From: Pictodentalium vernedei
Taxonomy: Eukaryota > Mollusca > Scaphopoda > Dentaliida > Dentaliidae
Direction: 5' to 3'
Length of the DNA stretch: 64,000 nucleotides
Assembly: GCA_031216915.1 (NCBI GenBank)
Contig: CM062289.1
Span: forward strand, 442,503,587 to 442,567,586
Part shown: piece after piece, positions 21,568 to 34,094 of the stretch
How the letters are laid out: the number at the start of each line of letters is the position of its first letter
How positions within the stretch are numbered: the first letter of the stretch is position 1
Notes under the pieces: generated by a model
The model's input: the letters and a program-made list of their open reading frames with translations, nothing else
Databases searched by the model: none
Told to the model about the DNA's origin: nothing
Translations under genes and position numbers: made by a program

Positions 21568-22942
21568 TATAAAAAATAAGACCGCCGAAAATACACCAGG
21601 TTGTGGGGAAAAATACCTCCCCGTAGTTTTGTTGCCTCAGAAATGTAGCTTATGACAGGTAATCGGAACGTGCTCAGTGTCTGGTTCCACTGAGTTGTCA
21701 TATACTATGTGTTGGAGACAAAATGTGAAAAATAAATTTCAAATGCAATTACTATTAGGTAAGGTGAAAAGTTATAGGGTAACCAATGTATGTGAAAGGT
21801 TTCTGTTTATGGCGTTAATAGACACGTTACTATTGACAGACCTTCTACAAACTTTTGCACACCTGTATCGAAATATCAAATTTCAATCTTTTTTTTTATC
21901 CCATAATGCAATTAAGCTCTGTCATACAAGATTATTTCAATGATTTTTGTCTGATTGATTCCGCAAAAACGGCTTGTACAATTTTGCTAAAATGTTCCAC
22001 ATATACTGGGGTGGGGGGGGGGGGGGGGGGGTAGGAAAAAAATTGCAAACACCGATGCCGTATTTTTGTTTTTGACCGGTTGGAGGACCCACCCACCCAC
22101 CCCATGTAATTTTTTTCCAGTTTTACAATTTTTTTCCGGGGTTATCTGAACCACCCACCCCCACTAAATACATGCTTCTGCATCATCCTTCCCACCATAC
22201 TGCACCATAACCAATTTTATCATACAGTATTGAGTGGTTGACCTTGTACAGTAGGACAGGTCTTGAAAGAACATCCGTTTTATCAGACCAAAGTGGTCTC
22301 TTAAGGCTAATAAACCAACAACATTCAAAGTGGATTATATATCCAAATATATCCCACAATAAAGCCACCCAAATATGGATAACATTAGAGCTGACTCTTC
22401 GAGCCAGTTCTAATGTTAGCCATACATGTGTTTATTTCAAGTAACCTTATTGAACAGTAATGGTTATATGAGAATTTTTTATTTTTTTTGTATTTTAGAA
22501 AAGAATGTTAGGTAAAGGGTTAAATACCATAAATTACTCAACCCATCAGAACCCATTGCGTTCTCCATTCATATATACAGTGGAACTTTCTCACTTGGGT
22601 CATGACATTTCTGAATTTTTTCATTTTCTGCCCAAACCGGCCGAAATGTAGTCAAAATCAGGCATTTTGACACATTTCTCAAAGGTATATTGTACGATTT
22701 TGCTGAAACCTTCAACACATAGAGAGCATAAAGTATTTTTATTGACCACATAAGTGGTATTGCCCACATTAACCCTTGATGGCCACAAAATTCCAAACAA
22801 AATGCATTTTCGGTAAATGTCCAACATTAATATGCTATGCGACTTCCTAGCAATGGGACAATGTATTCTCCAAATGTTGTCTATGGCAAGATCGAGCATG
22901 CACAGCAGAAAAAAGTCGCAGTTGTACGTTTTGCTTTTTGAC
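21568..22942. other. No gene seen; decayed MITE, G-run, small hairpin
   Basis: At about 21614-21730 a decayed family B-like core can be traced (CTCAGAAATGTAGCTTATGA). A run of about 19 G lies at 22013-22031. A hairpin with the arm GATAACATTAGAGCTG lies at 22372-22427, and an isolated family-B-type right end TAGGTAAAGGGTTAA at about 22508-22522. Confidence 0.5.
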
Positions 22943-23193
22943 TTAACCCTTTACCCCCAACGCAGACGATATCAAAATTTATTATTTTAAATATCATTTT
23001 TTAAAATTTTTAAAAAAATTTCAACAAAACCATATCATGTGACCCCTCATTGGAACAAGCTCAATGAGCTCGTTCCAATGAGGGGTCACATGATATGGGT
23101 TTGTTGAAATATTTTGAAAAATTTAATTTTTTCAACTGCTCAATTTGCATATTATACGGGCGGATGCAGGCGATTCCTTAGGTAAAGGGTTAA
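22943..23193 (+). mobile_element. TTAA palindromic MITE, family A, copy 1
   Basis: TTAA on both sides. Ends TTAACCCTTTACCC and TAGGTAAAGGGTTAA, subterminal CGCAGACGATATC and GCGGGCGGATG-like motifs, and a central palindrome ATCATGTGACCCCTCATTGG mirrored around 23068. Confidence 0.9.
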
Positions 23194-23209
23194 CCCTCAC
23201 TCACGTTTG

Positions 23210-23935
23210 GTTTGAATTCAGGTATCGTCTCCTTGTCTTCATAATTCGCCAATTCGCCAACTTTGCTTTCACTTATCTATCAGTTCGAATGGAAAAATTG
23301 AAAATTCCATTACATACTGGCGTTTATCATTGACTGTCAAACAAATTCGCTGTTGTAAGTTGTGTTGTAACATTTAACCCAACGCCTGTTCTGGCAACCG
23401 TAAAAAGGGGTACTGTCAGAAATCACGCTCATTTTTTTTAAAAATTGGGTATATTTAAGTTCCCATTTTCTCCGCTAAGAAATGGCAAATGACTAAATGT
23501 TGTGCACAGCTTTGTGCAACAATGTGAGTGGAACAACTTTGTTGTTATATGTTATTATGAGAAGTTTAACTATGAGCCGGCATGATAGCTTGAATGGTAG
23601 TATTCTCAAAAATGTTAATTTTGTGGCAAATTGGTGAAGTTTCGCTTATGTTTTCCATCAATTCCGAATGGAAAATTTTAAAACACTTTCCATATCTGTT
23701 CGCATCATCACCTGTCGAGAACATGTGTTATTGTGTGCTAGATTGTGAACTTTAACCCAATGTCTGTCCTGTGTGCATGTAGAGCGGTATTGTCAGCAAA
23801 ACGCGCGTTTTTTTGAGAATTTGGTAAGATTAAGTACAGATTTTTTCCGCTTAGATACAAGTAAGGACCAAGTGTTGTGTAGAGTTTTATGTAATAATGT
23901 AAGAGAAACAATTTTGCTGTTATAAGCCCATTTAC
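23210..23935 (+). repeat. Decayed tandem array, about 357-381 bp per unit, block 1
   Basis: About two units. Each has TTAACCCAACGCCTGTYCTG, then TTTTGAGAATTTGGTA, CCATTTTCTCCGCTAAGAAA, GCTGTTATATGTTATTATG, and CATATCTGTTYGCATCATC. Units are aligned by the recurrent TTTAACCC start at about 23365 and 23746. Confidence 0.65.
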
Positions 23936-24889
23936 ACTATGTTTGGCCTTTCTCTTGGGTGGTTCATAACTCAAGAAATAGACAGAAACAAACGATCATT
24001 CCTTATAATTAAACTTGATGGGCAATAAATTTAAACACTCTCTACTTCGCGGAGTTAAATTAAATAACAGTTCGCATCACGCTTCATAGTGATAACTGAA
24101 TAAAAAGGCATAGTTTTCTAAAATTCTGTTTGAAATAACGATACATTTCACTGAACATTGTTCTTGTGTCATTCAAAATGTTTTTGACCAATGAATTGCG
24201 TGAGTTAAAAAGAAAGTATATAAGCCACACCCACACAAGACTTCAATCACCTTATCCACTTGAAGTGAGGGTGCTGCCATTCAAAGCAACACTGTATTAA
24301 ATTTAATTCTGATTTTGACCATTTTCTGAGAAAATGAAAACTCAGTTTGGAAATGAGGAGTTCGATATAAACCCAGATGACATGAAGTTGGCTGAACTTT
24401 GTCTTAGAAAGAGTTCATTCACCCATTTGGAAATTGGAAAGTTTTGTTGGCGTGAGTTTTTTCGTTTGTGGATTATCATGACCGGCCATTGTTTACGTTT
24501 GATTTGGGTAAAACGATGAACGCAGACGATCATCTATTGCATATAAACAATTTGAACATGGAATAAAACGCTTGATAAAGATTTCATTGTTTATTAAATT
24601 TTATATTGAAAGGCTTTTTAAAATGGTGAGATAAATATTAACTACTGTTCACGAGTGTGTAGGGGTTCTTTTCCATTCACCCCGTGCAACGTAATCTTTA
24701 AGACAGATATTGGGGCGTGGTTTAGGGCGGGACAAAATGGGTTTTTTCGGTTCATTGTGTTATGAAAAGTAAAAAAACAAAACAAATACTTTAGCCAATC
24801 ATTGTGCCTGAAAATGCATCAATAGAAAAAAGCTTTAATTAAAAATGTTTAACACCGCGACGTCATTTGGCAACTTTTGTTGTCAGAAC
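23936..24889. other. No gene seen
   Basis: A 61-residue frame from 24334 (MKTQFGNEEFDINPDDMKLA) lies after a TATA-like ATATAAGCC at 24216. Its composition is protein-like but no family is recognised, so it is not called as a gene. Confidence 0.3.
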
Positions 24890-25245
24890 GCTAAACCTGC
24901 AGAAGATGTGCTTATCTGTTTGTAGGATTACCTGGCGAAAATATTTGCTGTTGTAAGGTTTTGTTATAAAGTTTTATCCTGTTCCTGTTCAGGCTGCATG
25001 GAATGGGTAATGTTAGAAAAAAACACATTTTTTGAGAATTTCGTATCTTCAAGTATCCATTTTCTCAATTAAGAAACGGGAAATGATCAAATGCTGTGAA
25101 ATAGAGGAATGCAGAAATATAAGTGAAACAACTTTGCTGTTACATTTTATTATGAAAAGTTCTTCTCTGGAACATCATGATAGCTTGAATAGTAGTATTG
25201 TCAAAAAGTGGTGATTTTAGGCAAAATTTGTATTAGATTAGATGT
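24890..25245 (+). repeat. Tandem array, block 2 (one unit)
   Basis: One unit with TGCTGTTGTAAGGTTTTGTT, TTTTTTGAGAATTTCGTA and TTGCTGTTACATTTTATTATG. It is separated from blocks 1 and 3 by later insertions. Confidence 0.65.
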
Positions 25246-25294
25246 TATACATGTATTTAACGGTATATATGATAGGCCGGATTATATATACATA

Positions 25295-25860
25295 GAGGAT
25301 ATCTACATTGTTTTAGTGAATATCGATAATTATCTCATGAGTGACGACCAGAAAGTTTTATTTTTCACGAGGGCTTTTCACTAAAACAGCGTAGATTTTT
25401 CTTCTTATTATATGCTACGTGACATTTTACTGTTTAATATTCAGCGCCCAATTCGACAGCAAACAGTTTCAATAACAAAAAACTACTGATCGTTCCGTCA
25501 AGGCGATGTTCAAGGCGACGTCATGCGCCGAAGCGGAACGTCATTTAGTAAGTTACTGAAAACGTTCATCGTGTGGACCCGAAAATATTATTTTTTCACT
25601 CGCGCAAGCGCTCGTGAAAAATAAACTTTTCAGATCCACACTCATGAGATAATTCCCGATACTGACTGAAACAGAGTTGATTTTCTTTTTCTTATGCGCT
25701 ACGAGACATTTTATTACAAAATATTCAGCCCAATTCGACCCTCAAAGCGTACTTTTCGAAACAATAACAAAGATCAGCTTATCGTTCCTTCACGGCGATG
25801 TCATGCGTCGAAGCGTGACGTCATCTAGGAAGCTACTGAGGGATATTTCTCGATATCTAT
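25295..25860. repeat. Inverted-repeat element with internal direct repeat
   Basis: Arms containing TTATCTCATGAGTG and TATTTTTCACGAG face each other (about 25305-25395 and 25585-25675). A direct duplication of about 165 bp follows: 25405-25560 and 25680-25840 share TACGNGACATTTTA, ATTCAGCCCAATTCGAC and CGACGTCATGCG-like blocks. Non-autonomous element of unknown class. Confidence 0.6.
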
Positions 25861-26039
25861 TTTCATCTATAGTGATTCCAGGGAATTTTAGTGTTTTTTC
25901 AGTTTCACTGGAGCTGATCCTCCAAAGTCTTTTTTTTTTATATAAATATTTATTTGTACGGGACTACTTGAGTTACGCGTGAGATTGATTAATATGTACT
26001 TTCTTTTATTTGCATTCAGGACAAGCTAATTTGAAGAAC

Positions 26040-28640
26040 ACCAATCGCGTAGTTTATCAGGCTCTTTGTTTACATTTCTAACGCCAATATGTCTACATTT
26101 GGTGCCGTTGCCTACTGTTGTATCAGCAGCGAAAGAAGGAGTATTAAGTGAAGTTGACTAGGTAAAGTCGTTTACATACAATACAAATAAAATAGAGGCT
26201 AACATGGAACCTTGTGGAACGCCGCGGTTTATTTGAGTCAGCTCTGATTGATGCCCTGCATACTTGACGTATTGAGACCTGTTCTGAACCAATCGTTACT
26301 AATACCCCTGAAGCCATACCTTTCCAATTTGGATAGTAATATTTTGTGGTTTATAGTATCAAATGCCTTGCAGAAATCAATGAATACGGATAGAGTGATA
26401 TCTTTACTAGTCTTATTGTTTTCTATAGCCATGTCTGTCAAGAGCTGGAATATGGGATGAATCCGTTTGTGATTTTTCCTAAAGCAGTATTGGTGGGGAT
26501 ATAGGATGTCAAATGTATTTAAAAACTGACAAACCCTATTCGATATTATTTTTTCTAATACTTTTGAGAATGCTGGTAAAATGCTTATTTGCCTGTAAAT
26601 GTTAAACATGTGTTCATCTCCTGTTTTAAATACCGGTATCACTTTGGCTATTTTCATTGCATCAGGGACAATTCCCTTTTAAAATGATTTGTTTATAATA
26701 TCGGAGAAGGAGGTGGTGGGGTGGGGTGGGGGAGGGTGGGGGTGTTGGGTTATCAGATCTACAATATTTTTTAGAACACTCGTTGTAATACCATTACAGT
26801 ATACACTTTGTTTGGGTTCCATCGATTTAGTAACATTTATAACTTCAGATGGGGTTGTTGGTCTTATAAAGAAACAAATTCGTACATTCGAATTTATGAA
26901 GTATTGAAAAGTTTTATTTGGTTTAATTATTTTGTCATCAATGCGTTTGGCAATGTTTGAGAAGAATGTGCTGAACTCTCGTGCAATTCCGTAGGGTCAT
27001 TTATTTCCTCGTTATTACATTGGTGAATGAAGTAGGCATAATATAAGTGCGCTTAAATCTTTTAATCGTTTTATTTAAAATCTGCCAGGATTTGCGAAAG
27101 TTATCCTTATTTTCTGTAAGTATTTTCTTAAAGTACATTACCTTACTTTTTTTATTTTATTAAATTGTTTACAATAGTTTTTGTAATTTGTTTTATTTTG
27201 TTCACTTAGTGTTTTCAGATTCTCATTATAAAATTAAGCTTCGTTGATGGACGAGGTCAGAAGTTCCATGGACATTCAAGGTTGTTTTCTTGCGATCTTT
27301 TTTTTACTGCAGTCCATGTAAGTGGAAATGATCTTTCAAAATGCTGTAGAATAGATGTTCATAAATGTTTCATGCGAATGTTGGGACAATGTGAGTCAAA
27401 AATTGGCTAAAAGTCACTTTCCGATAAGATCTGTTTGAAAGACTTCATATTGGATTGACTGAAGCTGCGGGTATAATTAGCTTCATGGCGATCCCTTTTT
27501 GTTGTTGTTCTCCATGCGAAAGGTACTAGAGTGGTAGGAGACATCGGTAATAATTATTACAGAGAAGGAATCGGATACATTATTATTTGAGTAAATATGA
27601 TCAATTAATGTTGCTCAGTAGCTTGTCACATGAGTTGGTTTAGTTATATATGGTAAATACCCCCCACTGGTCATTAAATCAAAGAAGAAATCGGGTTAGC
27701 AATTTGAGGACGACGGAAGAAGGTGAATGTTGAAATCTCCCATAATGTAAGCCTTCTTGTTTTCATAGTTAATTTGGTCAGTTATCTCATTCAATTTGGT
27801 TAGAAATAGGTCGAGGTCGGATTTGGGTGGAGTATTATTTTGATTGAATTTGTTAATGTTATTTCAATAAACTGGGATTCAATAATATGTGGGACGAAGA
27901 TCGACAGATCATGGCGTATTTTATACTTATCACCCTTTACATATAGTCCCATCCCACCCGACCTCACCCACCCGTCGTCTCCCTCGGGTCGCATATGCTT
28001 AATAAGTGGATAATAGCCGTTTAAGGAATAAGATATGCTGGTTGGTACACTTTAGATTTCAGTTAGACCTGTAACGTTGAAGATATTTTCTGAGTTTTGC
28101 ACACTGGTTAGTATCTCATTTAATACGTCCCAATGGGCTCCGAGGCTCTGGCAGTTTAAATGGAATACTGAAAATTGTTCTTGAGGGTTAACCTTTTGAA
28201 CGCTGGTGGTATCTTTCACGTCAGTTCAATGGCAGCAATTAGAAAAGTCCAACATCATTATTTGGGGTAGACAAATCAATATTTTCAACGTGCAGCCTCG
28301 GGGCTGCACGTTGAAAATATTGATTGGTCTACCCCATATATTTACTAAACAGTCATCCCATTTAATGACGTTATGACGTATCATGTTCCTGGCTCGAAAA
28401 GCGGCCATACAGTTTCAAAGGGTTATTATGTGTTTTGACTGAAACTCGTCAGGTAATAGGTATTTACATTCAGGGTTTGCGTTTCTAAAGAGTAAATCAT
28501 CTTCAGAATGCAGTTCGCACGTTATTTGATAACATAATTCTATCATTGCATATTCTGGATTTGTCTGGATCTCGGCTAATTTTACACTACTCGCCATTTT
28601 TTTCTATAATTACAACCAAGTCGCAAACGTAGGAGACAGT
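26040..28640 (-). pseudogene. CR1/L2/Jockey-type LINE ORF2 remnant
   Basis: Reading the minus strand, the frame opens at about 28597 (MASSVKLAEIQTNPEYAMIE). It is split by a family D MITE at 28188-28426 and then continues with FSVFHLNCQSLGAHWD and GGMGLYVKGDKYKIRHDL (APE endonuclease). The reverse transcriptase follows at 26657-26150: AKVIPVFKTGD, ILPAFSKVLEKIISNRV, FIDFCKAFDTINHKIL and VPQGSMLASILFVLYVNDF. The 3' portion beyond the palm is missing. Several frameshifts and stops; inactive. It lies inside the 357-bp repeat array. Confidence 0.85.
28188..28426 (+). mobile_element. TTAA palindromic MITE, family D, copy 3, nested in LINE
   Basis: Left TTAACC, right GGGTTAT (mutated TTAA). The central palindrome GGGGTAGACAAATCAATATT mirrors around 28296, with the core CGTGCAGCCTCGGGGCTGCA. 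LINE coding sequence continues on each side, so the MITE is the younger insertion. Confidence 0.88.
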
Positions 28641-28799
28641 ACTGTATTATAAGGGGAGAGTTTAGTGACAAGTGATTTCGTCCTGTTTCTCATTACAATT
28701 TCTGAAGAATAAAGGTAATTATGAACCCACTCGCCTCGATCGATTTCGTATAAAGTGTTCCAAATGTGAAATGCAAAGGAAAATTTAACAAGGCTGGCG

Positions 28800-30150
28800 A
28801 TGCACACCCGTCAGTTGTAAATGGAACATGTGAAAACACTTTGCATATCTGTTTGCATCATCGAGAATTGTTCTGCTGTAAGTTTTGTTGTAAAGTTTAA
28901 CCCAATGGCTGCCTTAGCTTCACGAAGATCGGTATTGTTAGCAAAACGCTCGGTTTTTTGAGAATTTGGTAAGTTTCCGTAACCATTTGCGCCTTTGAGA
29001 AATTGGAATGGGCCAAATGCTGTGTATAACTTCATGTAGCAATATAAGTTAAACAACTTTGCTATTATATGTTAGTAACAAAAGTTTAACCAAGGGCCGT
29101 CATGGTAGCATGAATAATAGTTTTGTCAACAGGTGCAAGATTGGAGAGTGTTTTCTACCAGTTTATAACGGAAAATCTTAAAACACTTTGCGTAACTATT
29201 TGCATCATCACCTGTGAAGAATGTTCGCTGGTGTAAGTGATCTTGTGAAGTTTAACCCCATGAGTGTAATGACAACATGAAGATACGTAATGTTGGAGAA
29301 ATGCTCCTTAGCGAATATTTGGTAAGCTCACGTAACTATTTTCTCCATTGAGAAATAGGAGAGGTTTAAGTGATTTGTATAGCTCAATTCCACAATCTAG
29401 GGAAACATCTTTTCTGTTAAATGGTATTATGTAAGGTTTAAGCCGGGTGTTCCTTATACTAGTTTGAATAGATCCACTTTCAAACAATGGTGAGTTTCCG
29501 AAAAAATTCCCGACTTTGGCTGGTGTTGTCCCGTATGACGAGGCATCAATATTAATTATAACACTTTTACAATTGTATTTTGTTGAATTTTATTTTGTAC
29601 ATAAACTTTAAATGAGTTGAAATGAACCATTTGCATTTTCAAAGATGTGGCAATTTGCCAGTTGGCAAATTGCCATATCTTTTAAAATGATAATGCTTCA
29701 TTTTAGTCAGTTATATTATTAGGCAGAAAATACAATTCTAGAAAAAAACAATTGTAAAAGTTTTAAGGTTTTGGTTCTAGAAGATAAATTTTGAGTGCAT
29801 ATCTGTTTCCAGTATCACCTGTCGCAAATATGTACTGTTACAAGTTATCTTGTAAAGTTTAATCCAATTGTTGTGCCGGCTGTAGGAAGATGGGTGAGGT
29901 AAGAAAATCGCTTCTTATTCAGGATCTTTCCACGTTAAGTAACCATTTTCTCCACCGAGAAACGGGAGAGATCGAAATGCTTTGTACAGATGTATCCGCA
30001 ACCAAAGTAATGTATCCTCCCTTTTATGTGTTGAGTATAAAAAAGACTATATGTGTCATGGTAGCTTGAATAGGCATAATGTCAAGCAATGGTGATATTT
30101 TTGGCAAAATCTTCCAACCTTTCTTAATGTTTGCCGTCAGTTGAAAATGA
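28800..30150 (+). repeat. Tandem array, about 357 bp per unit, block 3
   Basis: Unit starts (GTAAAGTTTAACCCAATG-like) lie at about 28890, 29247 and 29851. The first interval is 357 bp, and the second becomes about 354-394 bp when the palindrome at 29558-29767 is removed. Motifs as in block 1. 357 is 3 x 119, and parts of the minus frame stay open (28811-29056). Confidence 0.68.
29558..29767. repeat. Inverted-repeat element inserted in the array
   Basis: Outer arms AACACTTTTACAATTG and CAATTGTAAAAGTTTT, and an inner hairpin ATGTGGCAATTTGCCAGTTG (29649-29682). It interrupts one array unit. Confidence 0.65.
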
Positions 30151-30230
30151 AAATTGTGTAAAAGCTGTGGGGTTGGGAGTCGTTTTGTATGTTTATAAAG
30201 GTGTGGGCAGGGTTGGAGGTAGATTATCAG

Positions 30231-30365
30231 TTACACAGTTTGTTGGTGGCCTAATATGGTATATACGGTGTCAGTTAATTTCCTTTTGGACGAGAGCGAA
30301 CTCGAATCCAAAATGGAATTAACTGACACCATATATACCATATAAGGCCACCAACAAACTGTGTA
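30231..30365. repeat. 135-bp palindrome
   Basis: The arms start TTACACAGTTTGTTGGTGGC and mirror around 30298 with few mismatches (the ATATACGGTGTCAGTTAATT block pairs completely). Single copy here. Confidence 0.75.
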
Positions 30366-30464
30366 ACGAATATATCTTACCGACTGCTGCATCGATGCAC
30401 AGAACTAATAACAACAGCGATCAAAATTAAACGAGAGAATTTTCACAATGTGTTCACGTGTCTT

Positions 30465-30528
30465 TGCCTTGTTACAGTTTATGGGAAAGTACAGGCACTC
30501 TCTCCCATAAATTGTAACAAGGCAAATT
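30465..30528. repeat. Hairpin related to family I core
   Basis: TTGCCTTGTTACAGTTTATG pairs with CATAAATTGTAACAAGGCAA around a GGCACTCTC centre. This resembles the cores at 56340-56440 and 59985-60045. The outer TTAA ends were not found. Confidence 0.55.
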
Positions 30529-30984
30529 CATACATACCAAACAGTTTCATCTCGAAGGTAACATGACACACATCCACAGATTATGAAGCCTTTTAAGTTG
30601 CCTAACCTGCACTTCAGATCAAATATGGGCTTCCAACACTCAGTCTTTCAACTTGAAGCGTTTATCGGCTGCCGCCATTTTGAATAATCAATGAACAAAG
30701 GGGAGATTACCCATAGCCGTCAGCGTATATTGCTGTTGACAGGCAGTATATGGTTTTATATGCAGTCTGCATGTGACTTCTATGAACCAATGAAATTCCC
30801 AGATACTTGTAGGAGGTAAGATATAACAGCATACAAAACCCCATGTGCGTCTAATTATCTCCACAAATACTCAGTCTGAAATTAACATTTAGTTCAGATT
30901 AAAATGTTTCCTTGAAATATAAGGCAAAAAATACTCGCAAAGCAGCGGCGAGTAAATGTCTGCAATTTGACACAAGCAGAGTTA

Positions 30985-31130
30985 GCAGCGGCTGAAGGTG
31001 AGTTCAACATCGACGTGTTGTACAGATTATTGTATAGCGCCTCCGTACTCCATTTGGGCAACCGGGAAGACGTGTCTTGCCCAAGGGTGCAGCACAGATA
31101 GCAAGGTCAAGATTGCGCCGTTGGTCATTC
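30985..31130 (-). mobile_element. SINE body fragment
   Basis: The plus strand shows ACACAAGCAGAGTTAGCAGC and GTGTCTTGCCCAAGGGTGCA, the reverse of the shared SINE body. Head and tail are missing or decayed. Confidence 0.6.
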
Positions 31131-31254
31131 AGTAATAAAATGGCTTCAACAGGTCCACTTGTTGGACTAGGCAGATGAACACTGATTGTAGGGAAGCTGG
31201 CAGTTTTGATGTCAGACCTTAACCATAACCCAGTATTTATTTTTCAATTACAGT

Positions 31255-31815
31255 GAACCTTATTTGCTGTTATATGTTATTATGAAAAGTTTACCCCTGA
31301 GCCTCACGGTAGCTTGAATAGGAATAGTGTAACTTTCCCAACGTTTGTTAGTGTTTCCCATCAGTTGAGATTGAATATCCGAAAAAAAACCATTTTACAT
31401 ATGTGTATTTAACTATCACACGCGGAGAATATTTGCTGTTATAAATTATCTTGTAAAGTTTATAACCCTATGCCTGTCCTGGGTGCATGAAGATGTGTGT
31501 GGGGTAACTGCGTTGTGTCCTTGGGTAAGGCACTTATCCCCGATTGCCCACATTAGTGCACGCTGGCACTGTGTACTAAGGGGCACTGCACGTTGAGGTG
31601 CACTTGCCTTCAACCAATGCTGATCCTGGTTGTGCACAGTTTAAACGTTGGTGATCCTGACAGTTGCTTGTCACTGCACGGTGATAAATAAATACATAAA
31701 TTAAAATGTGTATTATTAGAAAAAACGCGCGTTTTTTTTTGGGGGGGTGGGGAGGGTGGAGAATTTTGTATGTTTAATGAACCATTTTCTCTAATAACAG
31801 GAGGGAAAGGTCGAA
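31255..31815 (+). repeat. Tandem array, block 4, split by a SINE
   Basis: It starts TTGCTGTTATATGTTATTAT, continues to GGTGCATGAAGATGTGT at 31498, and resumes after the SINE with ATGTGTATTATTAGAAAAAA and ACCATTTTCTCTAATAACAG. Confidence 0.62.
31499..31705 (+). mobile_element. 5'-truncated SINE inserted in the array
   Basis: It begins inside the head (GGGGTAACTGCGTTGTGTCC) and ends AAATAAATACATAAATTAAA. A direct repeat ATGTGT flanks it (31493-31498, 31706-31711). Confidence 0.8.
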
Positions 31816-31914
31816 ATATCATGAACGCCTCCTCCCCAACTACCCTCATATTCGAGCGCTCTTCTTGCATCAGTAGTAATCCACATTCCCCGAGCAGAGT
31901 ACAAACGATTTTTT

Positions 31915-32230
31915 ATTGGGGTATAACGACACTTCCAACAGCCATGGTCACCTCCTGTCGGAAAGTTTTATGGGAGAGGAAGCGGAAGTACCCAGAGAGA
32001 GGCACCGAACAGCGGAGAGCAACTGTCAGTATTCCCCAAGGCAGGGTTAGAGTTGGTTGAAGGCAAGCTCACTGTCGACATGCTATACACAGCGCCACCG
32101 TGCCTCTACGTGTGGAATCGGGATTAAGTGCCTTGCTCAAGGATACAACACAGTGACACCTTGTGGGACTTGTGGAACCGTGGACTTTTCTGTTGGAAGT
32201 CCGAACACCTTTCCGCTGGCTATAACAGAG
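31915..32230 (-). mobile_element. SINE, tRNA-headed, diverged
   Basis: The minus strand holds GACTTCCAACAGAAAAGTCC in the decayed head, CCTTGAGCAAGGCACTTAA in the body and a tail next to TTATTGGGG. Confidence 0.72.
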
Positions 32231-32239
32231 ATTATTATG

Positions 32240-33029
32240 CCTCACGTCTGTGACATCAGCCGTGATTGGTTAATTTGACACCTCCTAAAAGTCATAGTTC
32301 TGGAATTTTTGGACAAAACACGGTTACTATCGGAACGTTCTTCCCTGCAGCCAGAAAAAAATGTAAGCTCCACTTCCATTGATCAGCGTCGATTACGCAC
32401 TCTTTGATTTGGATTTCTTAGCACCAAACGCTGGCGCCGTGTCTGTTTAACTTTTTTCGTCACCGATAGACACACACTTATCAACAAATATGTCATCTTC
32501 AATGGGTGTGTTTTCAATTTTAACTGCAAACAACGAATTCAAAAGAATCAAAAAATATTAACAACTCACGTGTTGTTCACCAGTTCAGTGAATCATGAAT
32601 GCGACTTCAATCAATTATATTTCCACAAGTTTAGTATTACTCCTCGACCTCACTGAGTCTCCGCCTCAAGTTCAAAATAAATTGTTTCACTCCGCTTAAT
32701 TCTGATAACTGTCGTCGTCCAAGAAACATGAATTTATATTCCATTATACCACTTATCACACAAGCATTAATAATGGGTTTTAACATGAACAACATGCTGC
32801 AGTTGAAAACACTGACATTTGGTGATACAGAAACTTCCAAAGCGACAGCACTTGTAATAAGTCATTTTTGAACTTGGCGACCTGGAAACTCCTAAAGAGA
32901 CGTCATTCGTTCGAAATGACGTCATCCAAAACCATATTTATGGATTCGACTACATTGTTATAAGATTGATGGCATGTTGCAGTTGACGTTTAACAATGAA
33001 AGCTATTTTTTGTTCTGCATAATAGAATA
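32240..33029. other. No gene seen
   Basis: No recognisable coding exon or repeat family member. Confidence 0.35.
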
Positions 33030-33193
33030 ATTAGAACGTTTCTTTTCATGTTCTATCGGTCGATAGTACCTGTGTTATTAGTGTGATTTCTAAAATAAAA
33101 CCTTCAGCAGCTTTGCTGCTTCAGGTTTTATTTCAGAAATCACACCAACTCAGGTACTATCTACCGATATAACATAAAAAGAAACGTTCTAAT
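33030..33193. repeat. 164-bp palindrome
   Basis: Arms ATTAGAACGTTTCTTTTCAT and CAGAAATCACACCAACTCAG pair around a CAGCAGCTTTGCTGCTTC centre at about 33112, with a few mismatches and a small bulge. Single copy in the window. Confidence 0.75.
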
Positions 33194-33900
33194 ATTATAA
33201 TGGATATGTATGTTTGTGGAAGTGTGTGTTTATGTGTGTGTGCGTGGGGGTGGGGGGGGGGGGTGGGGATGGGCAACGGGTTTTTTCATGCATAATCACC
33301 CTGAATCTCCGATGTATCTAAATATATACTCAGTTTGAAATTAAAATTCTGTTTGGAAAGTTTTCTTTGAAATGTTTGGCAGAAATGTGATTCACGGCAT
33401 CACAGCATGTTCATAACGTTTTCTGACAATCAAGCTCCCGATAAAAATTACATAATAGTTGGAATCTTCTTCCTATTTAAATCATAACATGGAAAAACTG
33501 ATGAAACAGACATTTATTAAAAACATTATCCGTATCATTCAAGGTCGTTCAGACAGATCCGGAATACTGCACATTTTAGAGAACATTGAGTCACTTCAAG
33601 ATACGATTTCTCTGCAGTGAGGGACAGATAGGTTCATCAAAATATTGACTGTTCTTAGATGGAGCATTCTATGTGGAATAAAGTCGTCGTTAAACGCTTT
33701 GTTCCAGAAACTGGCCCACAACTCGGTTTTAATTTCCCTACTAGAACTCCATGGAATGGAGTAATGCTTGCTCACTATGGCAATCAAGTACACCTTTACT
33801 AGTAAAATAAGACATGGTTACCAATGCTTGTATTGAAAGTCCTCTGGAGTAGGTTCCATAGATATAGACGACTGGCTAAAATTGACTTCATACCTATGTC
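33194..33900. other. No gene seen; GT/G-rich tract and a small direct repeat
   Basis: A GT-rich then G-rich tract lies at 33210-33272. The stretch at about 33310-33385 (CTCAGTTTGAAATTAAAATT) resembles 30860-30930. Confidence 0.4.
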
Positions 33901-34026
33901 TTTGTTGTGATATAGTTTAAATAATATTTATTTGAAACTTATGTCATACGTATACAATACATAAATTAGATGTCACAATGAAAAAAAATAACAAATTAAC
34001 ATACAGTAGTATACGGTATAGCAAGT

Positions 34027-34094
34027 CGTCACCTGAGCGCTAGAATGTCCTATGTCCCATAGGGGACATAGGACATTATAGCACTCAGGAGACG
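34027..34094. mobile_element. 68-bp stem-loop element, family E' copy 1
   Basis: The E' subfamily has arms beginning CGTCACCTGAGCGCTAGAAT and the loop ATAG. The flanks AAGT and AAAT differ by one base from a perfect 4-bp duplication. It lies in the LINE 3' region. Confidence 0.85.

Noticed and set aside
24334-24519. Possible short gene after a TATA-like box
   Set aside because: Only 61 residues, no family recognised and no further exon found.
23738-29056. Repeated exons of a host gene in the 357-bp array
   Set aside because: Only two units keep the minus frame and others contain stops; kept as a weak alternative in the findings, not as a gene.
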